This document shows, piece after piece, positions 43,761 to 52,448 of a stretch of 64,000 nucleotides of DNA. This stretch comes from an uncultured bacterium (GTDB lineage: Bacteria; Planctomycetota; UBA1135; GCA-002686595), in assembly GCA_938083085.1 (NCBI GenBank), contig CALLKX010000042.1:1-64000 (forward strand). The letters are read 5' to 3'. Made by a program: the position numbers and the translations under genes. The notes under the pieces are model-generated. The model did no database searches. It had not been told where the DNA came from and was given only the letters and a program-made list of their open reading frames with translations. Within the stretch, counting starts at the first letter, position 1, and every line of letters begins with the position of its first letter.

Positions 43761-44282
43761 ATGATGGACGAGACCCTCAGCACTGAGGACAGCCCGAGCC
43801 CCGACCAGGTCCTGGTCCACGGGGCCAGGCAGGTCCTCGACGACCGCGCCGGAATCGCGCTGGCCCTGGCCTTCGCCGAGGAGGCGCGGGACGCGGACGA
43901 GGTCCCAATCGGTGCCGTGGTGGTCAGAGACGGCGTGCTCCTCGGAGTGGGCCGCAATCGGTGCCGCGGCCGGGGCGAGGCGACCGCGCACGCGGAGATG
44001 CTCGCGCTCAGCGATGCCTTCCAGCGTTCCGGTGACATGCGCCTGCCTGGCGCCACGGTCTACACGACGGTGGAGCCCTGCTTCATGTGCGCCGGGGCCC
44101 TGAGCCACGCTCGAGTCGAGCGCGTGGTCTGGTCGGTTCGAGACCCCAAGTTTGGGGGCGCAGCTTCGCTGGGGGCGGTGCTCACCGATCCCAGGCTGAA
44201 CCACATCGCGGAGCTCCACGAGGGGATCCACGCGGAGGAGTCGAGGCAGCTGCTGCAGCAGTTCTTCCGCAGCAAGCGCTGA
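43761..44282 (+). CDS. tadA: tRNA adenosine(34) deaminase TadA
   Basis: Zinc enzyme that converts A34 to inosine in tRNA-Arg(ACG). About 173 residues from the ATG at 43761 (43764 is equally possible). The catalytic H77-A-E79 and the zinc ligands in P106-C-F-M-C110 are intact. The core spans residues about 35-150; about 30 N-terminal residues are an acidic extension. The longer open frame back into the tRNA gene was rejected. Lying directly after its substrate tRNA and before tRNA-Ser and SRP RNA resembles the Bacillus arrangement. Confidence 0.93.
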   Translation: MMDETLSTEDSPSPDQVLVHGARQVLDDRAGIALALAFAEEARDADEVPIGAVVVRDGVLLGVGRNRCRGRGEATAHAEMLALSDAFQRSGDMRLPGATVYTTVEPCFMCAGALSHARVERVVWSVRDPKFGGAASLGAVLTDPRLNHIAELHEGIHAEESRQLLQQFFRSKR

Positions 44283-44343
44283 TTGCTCGCGTCCATCAAC
44301 AAGTCCAAGGGGGCCCGCAGCCGTTAGGCCGCGACCCCCGGGC

Positions 44344-44433
44344 GGAGAGGTGGCAGAGTGGCCGAATGCGCTGGTTTCGAAAACCAGTAGGCCTTTGCGG
44401 GTCTCGTGGGTTCAAATCCCACCCTCTCCGCCA
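44344..44433 (+). tRNA. tRNA-Ser(CGA)
   Basis: A 90-nt class II tRNA: acceptor GGAGAGG pairs with CCTCTCC, the anticodon loop is TTCGAAA, it has a long variable arm, discriminator G and an encoded CCA. Confidence 0.95.
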
Positions 44434-44514
44434 TCCATACACCCCGGCCCATTGGCCCGGACGACGGGAAACGGGGGCTCCGGCCTCCGCGCGCGGCAGG
44501 GGAACAAGACAACT

Positions 44515-44606
<92 letters not shown>

Positions 44607-44733
44607 CCCCCTTCACCACGAAGGGGGAGGCAAGGCAAGAAACCCGGCAGCCGGGTCGACGGCCGCTGAATGGCCAGTCGCTCGACCACGAGCTGCTGCC
44701 AGACACACAGACAGCACAACCGTGCGCGGCGAT

Positions 44734-44830
44734 GGGTCCGGTCCCACGCGATGGCGTAGGTCCGAACCGGGTCAGGCCGGGAACGGAGCAGCCCTAAGGT
44801 CCTCACGCCAGGCGCGAGGTGCCCGGGCCC
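44734..44830 (+). ncRNA. ffs: Signal recognition particle RNA, small (4.5S-like) form
   Basis: The conserved domain IV is read at 44768-44794: GGGTCAGGCCGGGAACGGAGCAGCCC, with a GGAA tetraloop and the AGCAG asymmetric side that binds Ffh. Flanking helices pair: TGGCGT (44752-44757) with ACGCCA (44805-44810), CGCG with CGCG, and GGGTCCGG (44734-44741) with CCGGGCCC (44823-44830) including one wobble. The ends are estimated from the outer helix. The position before dnaX matches Firmicutes. Confidence 0.9.
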
Positions 44831-44883
44831 TTCGGCGCGCGCGGTTGTTCTTTGCGGGAGGGCCAGGGGCACGGGACGCCGAA

Positions 44884-44979
44884 GCCGTCGAGTCCCAGAG
44901 CCGTGGAGTCCCAGAGCCGTGGAGCCCCAGAGCCGTGGAGCCCCAGAGCCGTCGGGCCCCAGAGCCGTCGGGCCCCAGA
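44884..44979 (+). repeat. Six tandem 16-bp units
   Basis: The unit gccgtSgRgYcccaga is repeated six times without gaps. Copies 3 and 4 are identical, as are 5 and 6, which points to recent stepwise duplication. Confidence 0.92.
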
Positions 44980-45209
44980 GCGACCGGATCTCGGTTCCAG
45001 CCTGCCCAAGAGCCGCAGCCTTGCCGTGGCTTCGAGCGGTCGCGGGAGGCCTTCAGAGGAGCGGCGGCCTCGTGTCGCTACACCCGGCGACCCTCCCCAT
45101 GGGCGCCTGCCCTGCCGCTGGCGGCCTTCCGCTGGGCCCTCGTTCTTGTCAGAGCCCGGCCGTCGGTGGGTCGTTCGGCCTGGGATCCCATGGCCTGGGG
45201 CTCAGCCCC

Positions 45210-45274
45210 AGCGGCCGGACCCAGCGGCCGGACCCAGCGCCCAGGCCCGGCGGCCAGACCCGGCGGCCAGACCC
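45210..45274 (+). repeat. Five tandem 13-bp units
   Basis: agcggccggaccc occurs twice, then agcgcccaggccc, then ggcggccagaccc twice. It is in the dnaX leader and non-coding. Confidence 0.85.
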
Positions 45275-45559
45275 GGCAAGCTGGGCGAGGTCGCCTCGGG
45301 CCCTGGCCAGCGGCGCTGGTCTTCGCCTCAGGGCGTCGGTTCCACACCGGAGGTGACTCCAAGTCCCGGCGCGATGGCCTCGCGGGAGGGGCAGACTCGA
45401 GGCCGCTCCCTCGTCCGGCGCCATGGGGCGCTGTGGTGCCGCAGCACCCTCTGCAGCCGTTGGCGGAGAATCCTCCGCCGCTCACCACGGCGAAGGCTGC
45501 TTCGAACCGCGTCGGAGGCGTTATCCTCCACCCCGCGCCGGCGCGGCGCTCCCCCCCCG

Positions 45560-47443
45560 ATGTCCTATCTCGTTCTCGCTCGAAAGTACCGCCCGCGCAC
45601 CTTTGCGGAGGTGGCCGGGCAAGACGTGGTGACGCGGACCCTTCGTGGTGCGATCGCCGAGGACCGCGTGGGCCACGCCTACCTCTTCTTCGGGCCAAGG
45701 GGCACGGGGAAGACGACCTCGGCTCGCCTCTTCGCGAAGGCGCTGAACTGCGAGCAGGGGCCGACCGACGAGCCGTGCGGTACCTGCGCACGCTGCCAGG
45801 CGTACGACTCGGGGACCGAGGCGGACCTGATCGAGATCGACGCCGCATCAAACACGAGCGTAGATCACGTCCGGGGCCTCCGAGACCAGGCCTCCTACGT
45901 GCCGCTCGCCGCGCGCTTCAAGGTGTTCCTCATCGACGAGGTGCACATGTTGTCCAAGAGCGCGTTCAACGCGCTCCTCAAGACGCTCGAGGAGCCGCCG
46001 CCCCACGTCAAGTTCCTCTTCGCCACCACGGAGCTGCACAAGGTCCCCGACACCGTGGTGTCGCGGTGTCAGGTGCTGCGCCTCTCGGCGCTATCCGAGT
46101 CCGAGATCAAGGCCCGCCTCGAGGAGGTCTTCGCGGCCGAGCAGATCGAGGCCGAGGACGGGGTGACCGCGCAGATCGCAAGGCTCGCCAGGGGGGGGAT
46201 GCGCGATGCGCTCTCGCTCGCGGATCAGCTGCTCGCTCAGGTCGGCCGCTCGCCGCGCCTGGCGGACACCGAGCGGCTCGCGGGAGAGGGGACGAACGAG
46301 GCGGTCGAGGCGGTACTGGACGCGATCCTGGCCGCGGATCCGCCCGGGCTGCTGGCCGCGCTCCCCGCGCGCGAGGGCGAGGAGCCGGCGTTCCTCGACG
46401 CGCTGCTCGGGTACGTCCGCACGGCGCTGGTCCTGGCCCTCGTCGGCGAAGACGCGCCCATGGCCGCTGGCGCAGCAAGCGCCGAGAGCCGCGCGCGCAT
46501 GGCGGCCCTCGCCAAGTCCTTCGGGGCTGGCCGGGTTGAGCTGATGCTTCAGGAGTTGCTCTTCGCCCGTGAGCGCATGGGGCCCGTTCACATGCGAGCC
46601 CACGCCCGGCTCGTCCTCGAGACGACGCTGCTTGACCTCTGCCGGCCAGAGGCGACCATGCCCCTAGAGGAGATGTGCCGGCGACTGGAGGCTCTCGAGG
46701 CGCGCCTCGGCGGAGCGCCGTTGACGGCTCCTGCTCCTGTGGCTCCTTCAGCGGCTCCCTCAGGTGGAGGCCAGCCACAAGCTGGGTCGATGGCGGCTCC
46801 TGCGCCCCCGGCGGCGCCGCGCTCGCAGGCCGCAGCGCCCACCGCCGCCCCACCCCAGGCCGCAGGCCCCAGCGCCGCCCCGGCCGCGAGCGCCTACGTC
46901 CCGCCCTCTCAGCGTGGGGGGCAGCCGCGTCCCGCGGCGGCGCCTGCAGCGGGGTCGCCCGAAGCCCGCTCATCGGCAGCAGCGCCTACCGGAACCCGGC
47001 CGCCCGAAGGGGCACCGGCCGTCCCTACCCAGGCCGAGGTCCGGGTCCAGCCGTCCCCGGAGCGCCGGCCGCCGTCGGCGCGCGACCGTCGAGCCGCGGT
47101 CAACTCTGCGGCCCGGGTGCAGACCAACAGCACCGCGGATCGATGGACGGGGCTACTGCGTGAGCTCGGGCGACGCTCGGGGGACCTTGCCGAGCTGCTC
47201 TCCAAGAAGGGCGAGCTCGTGCGCGAGAGCAACAAGGTCTCACCGCTCAAGGTCAGGGGCCTCACCGTTCCCGAGCTCGCGTTCATCGAGCGCCCCGAGT
47301 CGCGTTCGTCGATCGAGGCCGCCTTCCTGGCGGTCTCCGGCGATGAGGTCGCGCTCAAGCTCGAGATCCACCGCGGCGGAGCCAGCGCGGATGGCTTCAC
47401 CCAGGAGATCACCGAGCTCTTCGGCGGCAGGGTCGAGGACTGA
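45560..47443 (+). CDS. dnaX: DNA polymerase III subunit gamma/tau
   Basis: Clamp-loader ATPase, 627 residues from the ATG at 45560 (MSYLVLARKYRPRTF), the near-universal DnaX start. Walker A is GPRGTGKTT (45-53), the zinc module has CGTCARC, Walker B is LIDEVHML, and the sensor region follows. Residues from about 380 to 505 are an Ala/Pro-rich linker, and the last ~120 residues form a tau-like C-terminal domain. I did not find an A-rich slippery heptamer of the E. coli type, so a frameshifted gamma form is not predicted. Upstream of ybaB and recR as in many bacteria. Confidence 0.94.
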   Translation: MSYLVLARKYRPRTFAEVAGQDVVTRTLRGAIAEDRVGHAYLFFGPRGTGKTTSARLFAKALNCEQGPTDEPCGTCARCQAYDSGTEADLIEIDAASNTSVDHVRGLRDQASYVPLAARFKVFLIDEVHMLSKSAFNALLKTLEEPPPHVKFLFATTELHKVPDTVVSRCQVLRLSALSESEIKARLEEVFAAEQIEAEDGVTAQIARLARGGMRDALSLADQLLAQVGRSPRLADTERLAGEGTNEAVEAVLDAILAADPPGLLAALPAREGEEPAFLDALLGYVRTALVLALVGEDAPMAAGAASAESRARMAALAKSFGAGRVELMLQELLFARERMGPVHMRAHARLVLETTLLDLCRPEATMPLEEMCRRLEALEARLGGAPLTAPAPVAPSAAPSGGGQPQAGSMAAPAPPAAPRSQAAAPTAAPPQAAGPSAAPAASAYVPPSQRGGQPRPAAAPAAGSPEARSSAAAPTGTRPPEGAPAVPTQAEVRVQPSPERRPPSARDRRAAVNSAARVQTNSTADRWTGLLRELGRRSGDLAELLSKKGELVRESNKVSPLKVRGLTVPELAFIERPESRSSIEAAFLAVSGDEVALKLEIHRGGASADGFTQEITELFGGRVED

Positions 47444-47605
47444 GGGGGACCCACCGGGGCAGCCCGGCGCCCTCGCGCCGACGTATCACGGAGCCACTCG
47501 CGAGGAGTGCTCAGACCAAGAGATCAACAGGCCACGAGGCCGCTAGACCACCGGGCCAAGAGGCCCAGAGCGAGAGGGACGCCAGGCGTCCCGCGGAGAT
47601 CGACC

Positions 47606-47929
47606 ATGACCGGAGCCTTCGGAGATATGGGCAACCTGCTGTCCCAGGCGCAGGAGATGGACCGGAGGGTCCGGGAGGCGCTCGAGGAGCTGGGCGAAGC
47701 CCGCATCGAGGGCTCGGCCGGAGGCGGAGTCGTCGGCGCGACCGTCGACGGGCTGGGCCAGCTCTACGGGGTCCAGATCTCGGAGGAGGCGCTCCGAGCC
47801 ACCGACCGGTCGGGGATCGAGGAGCTCGTCCTCGCGGCCACCAGCGACGCGCAGGCGCGGGCAAAGCGCCAGCGGATTGAGCGACTGACGCAGGTCACCG
47901 GCGGCGTCCAGCTGCCGTGGTTCTCCTGA
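47606..47929 (+). CDS. ybaB: YbaB/EbfC nucleoid-associated protein
   Basis: 107 residues from the ATG at 47606. MGNLLSQAQEMDRRVREALEEL at the start, the central GSAGGGVVGATVDGLGQLYGVQIS strand region, and the C-terminal helix match the small dimeric DNA-binding family. The usual dnaX-ybaB-recR order supports it. Confidence 0.88.
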   Translation: MTGAFGDMGNLLSQAQEMDRRVREALEELGEARIEGSAGGGVVGATVDGLGQLYGVQISEEALRATDRSGIEELVLAATSDAQARAKRQRIERLTQVTGGVQLPWFS

Positions 47930-47960
47930 GGGCCCCGGCGCTCCATTACTCCAACTCCCC

Positions 47961-48578
47961 ATGGCTTATCCTGCTCCTGTCGAGTCGCTCGTGCGCGCGT
48001 TCGAAGCCCTGCCCGGTGTGGGCCGGGTCAGCGCGGAGCGCCTGACATTCCACGTCCTGCGTGACGCTTCGGCGGGCCGCGGCCTCCGGGACGGCCTCGC
48101 GGTCGCCCTCGAGAGCGCCCGCCGCTGCTCGGAGTGTGGCAACGTTTGCGAGGGGAAGACCTGTGAGGTCTGCTCTGACCCCGAGCGCGACGCGACGACG
48201 CTCGCCGTGGTCGAGGAGCCCCGCCACGTGGAGGCCCTGGAGCGCGCGGGGGTCTTCAAGGGGCGCTATCACGTCCTGATGGGGGCCTTGAACCCCGCGG
48301 ACGGCACCGAGGAGCGGCACCTCGCCGTGAAGGCGCTGCTCGCTCGGGTCCAGGGTGGGGACGTCGAGGAGGTCATCCTCGCCACCGACCCGGACAAGGA
48401 AGGGGAGGCCACGGCCCTGCTGGTGCTCGATGCCCTGGAGTCCGCTGGGGTCGAGGGGCTCACGGTCAGCCGCCTCGCCAGGGGGCTGCCGGCGGGCAGC
48501 GCCATCGAGTACCTCCACAAGGGCGTTCTGGAGGACGCCCTGGAGGACCGCCGGGCGATCCGGCGCCGACAGGGCTGA
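47961..48578 (+). CDS. recR: Recombination mediator RecR
   Basis: 205 residues: helix-hairpin-helix LPGVGRVSAERLTFHVL (17-33), the zinc finger with C56, C59, C68 and C71, and the Toprim domain with ATDPDKEGEATALLV (about residues 138-152). It works with RecO/RecF to load RecA at gaps. A 3-residue basic tail ends the protein. Confidence 0.95.
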   Translation: MAYPAPVESLVRAFEALPGVGRVSAERLTFHVLRDASAGRGLRDGLAVALESARRCSECGNVCEGKTCEVCSDPERDATTLAVVEEPRHVEALERAGVFKGRYHVLMGALNPADGTEERHLAVKALLARVQGGDVEEVILATDPDKEGEATALLVLDALESAGVEGLTVSRLARGLPAGSAIEYLHKGVLEDALEDRRAIRRRQG

Positions 48579-48582
48579 GGGT

Positions 48583-48656
48583 CCAGCCAGAGGACCCAGC
48601 CAGAGGACCCTGCTGGTGTGCAGCCAGGAGCGCCAGCCAGGAGCGCCAGCCAGGTG
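48583..48656 (+). repeat. Two adjacent 13-bp tandem doublets before rpoN
   Basis: ccagccagaggac occurs twice at 48583-48608 and cagccaggagcgc twice at 48621-48646, with a partial third copy. Both share a cagccag core. Confidence 0.85.
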
Positions 48657-48725
48657 GGTCGAGCCGGCGCCACCGGCCGGAGGGTCGAGCTACGGGATTC
48701 GGCGCGATCGGCCGATAGTCCACCC

Positions 48726-50105
48726 ATGGCGAAGCTCGGGCTCAATCACGGTTTGCACCAGCGTCAGGACATGGTCCTGGCGCCGCGCATGCTGCAGGCC
48801 ATCGAGGTGCTCGCGCTGCCAGGCGCGGACCTCGAGGGCTGGCTCATGGAGCAGGCCGAGGGGAACGAGGCACTGGTGGTGGAGGCCCCTCGTCCGGAGC
48901 AGGCCTCCGATCGGGGCGGCCTTGAGCCTTCCCGTTCGCGCGCCGCCGGAATGAAGGCGAGCGACGACCACCAGGCGCTGCTCATGGCTCAGCCTGATCG
49001 CAGCCTCTCCCTGTCGGACACGGTAGAGGAGCAGATGGCCACGCGGGACGCCTTGGACGAGGAGCGGGAGTGGGTCCGCTTCCTGGTCGGCTGCCTCGAC
49101 CCTTCCGGTCTGCTGGTGAACAGCGACGACGAGCTCATGGAGCTCGCCGTAGCCGCGAACATCGCACTCGCGGGGACGGAGTCGGGTTGGAGTCTGCTCG
49201 GCCGGGCCATCGGAGAGCTCCAACAACTCGAGCCCGTGGGGATCGGCGCCCGGTCGTCGGTCGAGGCCCTCCTCCTCCAGCTCGACCCTGCCGACGGGGA
49301 CTACGCGCTCCTCTGTTCACTTCTCGAGGACTTCCTCTTCGAGCTCTCACGCAATCGCCGCCCGTCGGTGGCCGAGAAGCTCGGGCTCGAACTCGGCGAG
49401 CTCGATCGGCTGCTCAGCGTCCTCGGACAGCTCGAGACCCGGCCCGCCGCGCACCTCACCGAGGACGCAGCGCCCACCATCCAGCCGGACGTGATGGTCC
49501 AAAGGGACGGGGACCTCGTGAGCGTAGAGCTTGTCCGGGGCCTCCTCCCGTCGGTCACCATCGACCCCATGGCGGAGGAACTCCTCGGTGGTGGGGCCCT
49601 CGATGGGGAGGCGAAGGGCTACCTCAGGGGAAAGGTCGATCGTGCCCGGTCGGTTGCAGAGGCGGTGGAGATGAGGGGCGTGACGCTGCTGCGGGTCGCC
49701 GAGGCCGTCGTCCGCCGGCAGCATCGGTTCATGACCGAGGGGCCCTCGGGCCTGCGCCCCCTCTCGATGACCGAGCTGGCCGCAGAGCTCGAGCTCGCGC
49801 CCAGCACGATCAGTCGAGCTGTGGCCGGAAAGTCCGTGCAGACGCCCTTCGGGATCTTCCCGCTGCGCCAGTTCTTTCAGACCTCGACCTCCACTGCGGG
49901 AGAGGGCGGGGCCGCCGCGACCGAGGCCGTGAGGATCAAGGTCAAGCACCTGGTGGGTGAAGAGGACCCCTCCGCGCCCCTCTCGGATGAGGCGATCGTC
50001 GAGGCTCTGGGTGACTCTGGCCTCGCGGTGGCGCGGCGCACGGTGGCCAAGTACCGCAAGGAACTCGGGATCCCGAGCTCCTACCAGCGCAAGCGTCACG
50101 TCTGA
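48726..50105 (+). CDS. rpoN: RNA polymerase sigma-54 factor
   Basis: 459 residues from the ATG at 48726. Region I is recognisable (LAPRMLQAIEVLALPGADLEGWLMEQ, residues about 19-45), followed by the core-binding domain, a helix-turn-helix (ELAAELELAPSTISRAVAGKSVQTPFG), and the RpoN box ARRTVAKYRK at 436-445. The extra N-terminal residues of the longer frame come from repeats and were rejected. The downstream hpf, ptsN and HPr genes recall the proteobacterial rpoN cluster. Confidence 0.94.
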   Translation: MAKLGLNHGLHQRQDMVLAPRMLQAIEVLALPGADLEGWLMEQAEGNEALVVEAPRPEQASDRGGLEPSRSRAAGMKASDDHQALLMAQPDRSLSLSDTVEEQMATRDALDEEREWVRFLVGCLDPSGLLVNSDDELMELAVAANIALAGTESGWSLLGRAIGELQQLEPVGIGARSSVEALLLQLDPADGDYALLCSLLEDFLFELSRNRRPSVAEKLGLELGELDRLLSVLGQLETRPAAHLTEDAAPTIQPDVMVQRDGDLVSVELVRGLLPSVTIDPMAEELLGGGALDGEAKGYLRGKVDRARSVAEAVEMRGVTLLRVAEAVVRRQHRFMTEGPSGLRPLSMTELAAELELAPSTISRAVAGKSVQTPFGIFPLRQFFQTSTSTAGEGGAAATEAVRIKVKHLVGEEDPSAPLSDEAIVEALGDSGLAVARRTVAKYRKELGIPSSYQRKRHV

Positions 50106-50125
50106 GCGGCTATCCTCGCGGCGTC

Positions 50126-50926
50126 ATGGCGCTTCGGAACGTCCGCATCGAGGTCGCGTACGACGGCTCACTCTTCTTCGGATGGCAGCGCCAGGATGGC
50201 TTCGACAGCGTCCAGGCGGCCATCGAAGACGGCTTGACCGAACTCCTGGGGACGATCGTCACGGTCCACGGCGCGGGACGAACCGATACCGGGGTCCACG
50301 CGCTTCGCCAGGTGGCCCACTTCCTCGTGGATACCCGGTTGGACGACGATCGCCTCCGGCACGCTCTGAACGCGCACCTGCCCGTTGGGGTCCGCATCCG
50401 CAGGGCAGAGACCTGCAGGGATGACTTTCATGCGCGCTTCGACGCGCGCGGCAAGCGCTACGCCTACGTGGTGCAGTGCACTCGCCACCGGCCAGCGCTC
50501 GGGATCGAGCAGGTGCACTGGGATCCCGCGCCCCTGGACCGGGCGGCCATGGAGGCTGCCGTAGAGCGCATCGTCGGGCGACGGGACTTCGCCGCGTTCG
50601 CCACCGCTGGGTCGCCGCGCAAGTCCACCGTCCGCACGGTGCAGCACCTGCGGCTCGTGGCTCGGCGGGAGCGCTTCGCCATCGTCGTCCAGGGAGACGG
50701 GTTCCTCTACAACATGGTGAGGGCCATCGCGGGCACGTTGATCCAGGTCGGCAAGGGGGCCATGTCGCCTGACGATGTGAGCGCGGCGCTTCAGGCTCGC
50801 GACCGAAGCCTGGCGGGGCCCACGGCACCCGCCAGGGGCCTGTACATGGTCCGTGTGCTCTACGAAGAGCCGGTCTTCTGCGGGCCGGATCAAGGTCCGG
50901 CAGGTGTGCCCGGGCTGCTCAACTGA
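50126..50926 (+). CDS. truA: tRNA pseudouridine(38-40) synthase TruA
   Basis: 266 residues. The catalytic Asp is D54 in GAGRTDTGVHA (49-59); YDGSLFFGWQRQ opens the protein and FLYNMVRAIAGTLIQVGKG lies near residue 193. It starts 20 bp after rpoN, so it is probably in the same transcript. Insertion of truA here is not part of the classical rpoN cluster. Confidence 0.94.
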   Translation: MALRNVRIEVAYDGSLFFGWQRQDGFDSVQAAIEDGLTELLGTIVTVHGAGRTDTGVHALRQVAHFLVDTRLDDDRLRHALNAHLPVGVRIRRAETCRDDFHARFDARGKRYAYVVQCTRHRPALGIEQVHWDPAPLDRAAMEAAVERIVGRRDFAAFATAGSPRKSTVRTVQHLRLVARRERFAIVVQGDGFLYNMVRAIAGTLIQVGKGAMSPDDVSAALQARDRSLAGPTAPARGLYMVRVLYEEPVFCGPDQGPAGVPGLLN

Positions 50927-51266
50927 GTCGCTGCGGCATTGGGGCTCTGCCCCGCCGGGTGGCTGCCCAGCTGGGTCGCCCCCTGCCCCTTCGGCTCGAC
51001 CCGCCCCGGACGGACTCCGCCAAGCTGGCGCCCTCAGGCGGTCCCTCAGCGTAGATCGTGGGGGACGGCCTCTTCCCAGGACAGAGTCGGCGGGGGACTC
51101 CAGCTTCCGGGGATTCGCGAAGAAAAGCCGTTCGGGGGGCCGTAGGGGCCGGCTCTTGAGGGAGGTCTTGACGTCTGCGGATAATTGTCGCAGGGTCGAT
51201 CAGGACCCGCCGGATCATCCGGTGGATCACCAGGACAACTCGAAACCCACGCTCTAGGAGGTACGC
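50927..51266 (+). other. 340-bp spacer before hpf
   Basis: No gene is supported. It holds a candidate promoter at 51156-51185 and a clear AGGAGGT at 51256-51262. The rest is G/C-rich without clear structure. Confidence 0.55.
51156..51185 (+). promoter_or_regulatory. Candidate promoter for hpf
   Basis: TTGAGG at 51156-51161, an 18-bp spacer and GATAAT at 51180-51185, about 80 bp before the start. The -10 is the best match to consensus in the window. TTGACG at 51168 is too close to this -10 to be its -35. No sigma-54 (GG-N10-GC) element was found. Confidence 0.45.
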
Positions 51267-51581
51267 ATGAAGACCAAAGTGTCGATCCTGCATCACGATT
51301 ACCCGAGCCGCTACCGCAACCTCGTCGAGGAGCGTCTAGCTGCGCTCGAGCGATTTAACCAGGAGATCATCTCCATGGACGCGCGCCTCGAGAAGGACGC
51401 ACGTTCGCACCGGGTAGAGCTAGTCGCGAACCTGGGCCGCGGTCAAACGCTCGTGGCCAACGTCCACCGAGACGGCTTCGGGGAGGCGCTCTACGAGGCG
51501 ATTGACCGGATGGGTCGCCAACTGCGCAAGCAGCACGACAAGGCGAAGCTGGAGCCCCGGAGGCAGCACGGAGTCGCCTGA
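51267..51581 (+). CDS. hpf: Ribosome hibernation-promoting factor, short form
   Basis: 104 residues of the HPF/YfiA family: KVSILHHDYPSRYRNLVEERLAALERFNQEI, then HRVELVANLGRGQTLVANVHRDGFGEALYEAIDRM. It binds the 30S decoding region and inactivates ribosomes in stationary phase. Only the short domain is present, with no C-terminal dimerisation domain of long HPF. A strong Shine-Dalgarno AGGAGGT lies 4 bp upstream of the start. A long perfect hairpin follows the stop. Confidence 0.9.
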   Translation: MKTKVSILHHDYPSRYRNLVEERLAALERFNQEIISMDARLEKDARSHRVELVANLGRGQTLVANVHRDGFGEALYEAIDRMGRQLRKQHDKAKLEPRRQHGVA

Positions 51582-51914
51582 CAGGCGTCTGTCGCTGCAG
51601 GACCGGGAGTCCTGCGGCCTCGAGGGCGGCCCGACTGGATCTTGATCCAGTCGGGCCGCCCCTGATTTCCGGCTGGCGAGGGGGCAGTAAGAGTGGGGCC
51701 AAAGTGGGACCCGGGAGGGAGGACGCAGGGAGCCCCCGATTCCCCCCCCGTACTGGCCCGTGGTGGGGCGCCGAAGTGGGCGCCGAAGTGGGCGCTGGGG
51801 GGCCGGCTAGGGACGTGGGGGGGCGCGTTCAAGCCGAGCGGAGCCGAACTTGTTAGATTGGCCCACGGCGACGCCCCTGACCCAGGGGCCGCCTGCTCCG
51901 TCACCCACCCCCTC
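51582..51914 (+). other. 333-bp spacer between hpf and ptsN
   Basis: Contains the hpf terminator (51624-51661) and a doublet of the 12-bp unit gggcgccgaagt near 51766-51791. A TTGTTAGATT stretch at 51850-51859 could be part of a promoter for ptsN, but I find no paired -35. Confidence 0.5.
51624..51661 (+). terminator. Terminator after hpf
   Basis: A perfect inverted repeat of 18-nt arms (gggcggcccgactggatc) separated by TT, giving a 17-bp stem with a CTTG loop. A weak pyrimidine stretch follows; no long T-tract. Confidence 0.8.
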
Positions 51915-52394
51915 ATGGACTGGTACAAGCGTTTCAAATCGAAGGCCTGCATCTTGAAGATGAAGGCCGAGTCGAAGGAAGAGGCCCTGGACGAGGTCGC
52001 GGCACAGATCGTCTCCTCCGGGCTCGTGAGCGAAGACCTCGGGGAGTCCATCCGGCAGGCGCTGCATGACCGGGAGACCCTGGCGTCGACCGGCGTGGGG
52101 ATGAACGTGGCGATCCCGCACGTGAAGGTGGAGGGCCTCACGGAGGCCGTCTGCTCCCTCGCCGTCTGCGCGGACGGCCTGGAGTGGCGGGCCGTGGACG
52201 GGGCACCCGTCCAGATCCTCTTCACCGTGATTCGGCCCCACGGCCCCACGGAGGAATACAATCCCGAGGAGCACCTCGAGATGATGCGTTGGATCGCGAA
52301 GCTCGCGAGGGCCACTGACTTCCGCGCGTTCGCTCTTCAGGCGAAGACCAAGCCGCAACTGGTCGGGCTCCTCAAGGAGATGTCCTCGATCTGA
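51915..52394 (+). CDS. ptsN: PTS EIIA-like nitrogen-regulatory protein
   Basis: 159 residues from the ATG at 51915. The phosphorylation site is H69 in MNVAIPHVK. The mannitol/fructose-type EIIA fold follows, with VDGAPVQILFTVIRP and HLEMMRWIAKLARATDFRA. There is no attached EIIB or EIIC domain, and HPr comes 54 bp later, so a regulatory PTS branch is likelier than sugar transport. The longer upstream frame is repetitive and unlike the family. Confidence 0.85.
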   Translation: MDWYKRFKSKACILKMKAESKEEALDEVAAQIVSSGLVSEDLGESIRQALHDRETLASTGVGMNVAIPHVKVEGLTEAVCSLAVCADGLEWRAVDGAPVQILFTVIRPHGPTEEYNPEEHLEMMRWIAKLARATDFRAFALQAKTKPQLVGLLKEMSSI

Positions 52395-52448
52395 GCCCCG
52401 TCGCGGGGCCCGCGCACGTTCCCCTCGCAGGTTTGAGGGGATCTGATC

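Larger units (their letters stand above)
44831..45559 (+). other. 729-bp leader before dnaX
   Basis: No gene is supported. The frame of dnaX stays open upstream, but the translation is repeat-driven Pro/Ser/Arg sequence without the family start. It contains two tandem arrays (44884-44979 and 45210-45274). I see no convincing promoter. Confidence 0.6.

Noticed and set aside
44884..44979. Possible CRISPR array
   Set aside because: Units are contiguous 16-mers without spacers; no cas genes in the window.
45560..47443. Programmed frameshift in dnaX giving a gamma form
   Set aside because: No A-rich slippery heptamer of the E. coli or Thermus type is visible near the end of the ATPase part.
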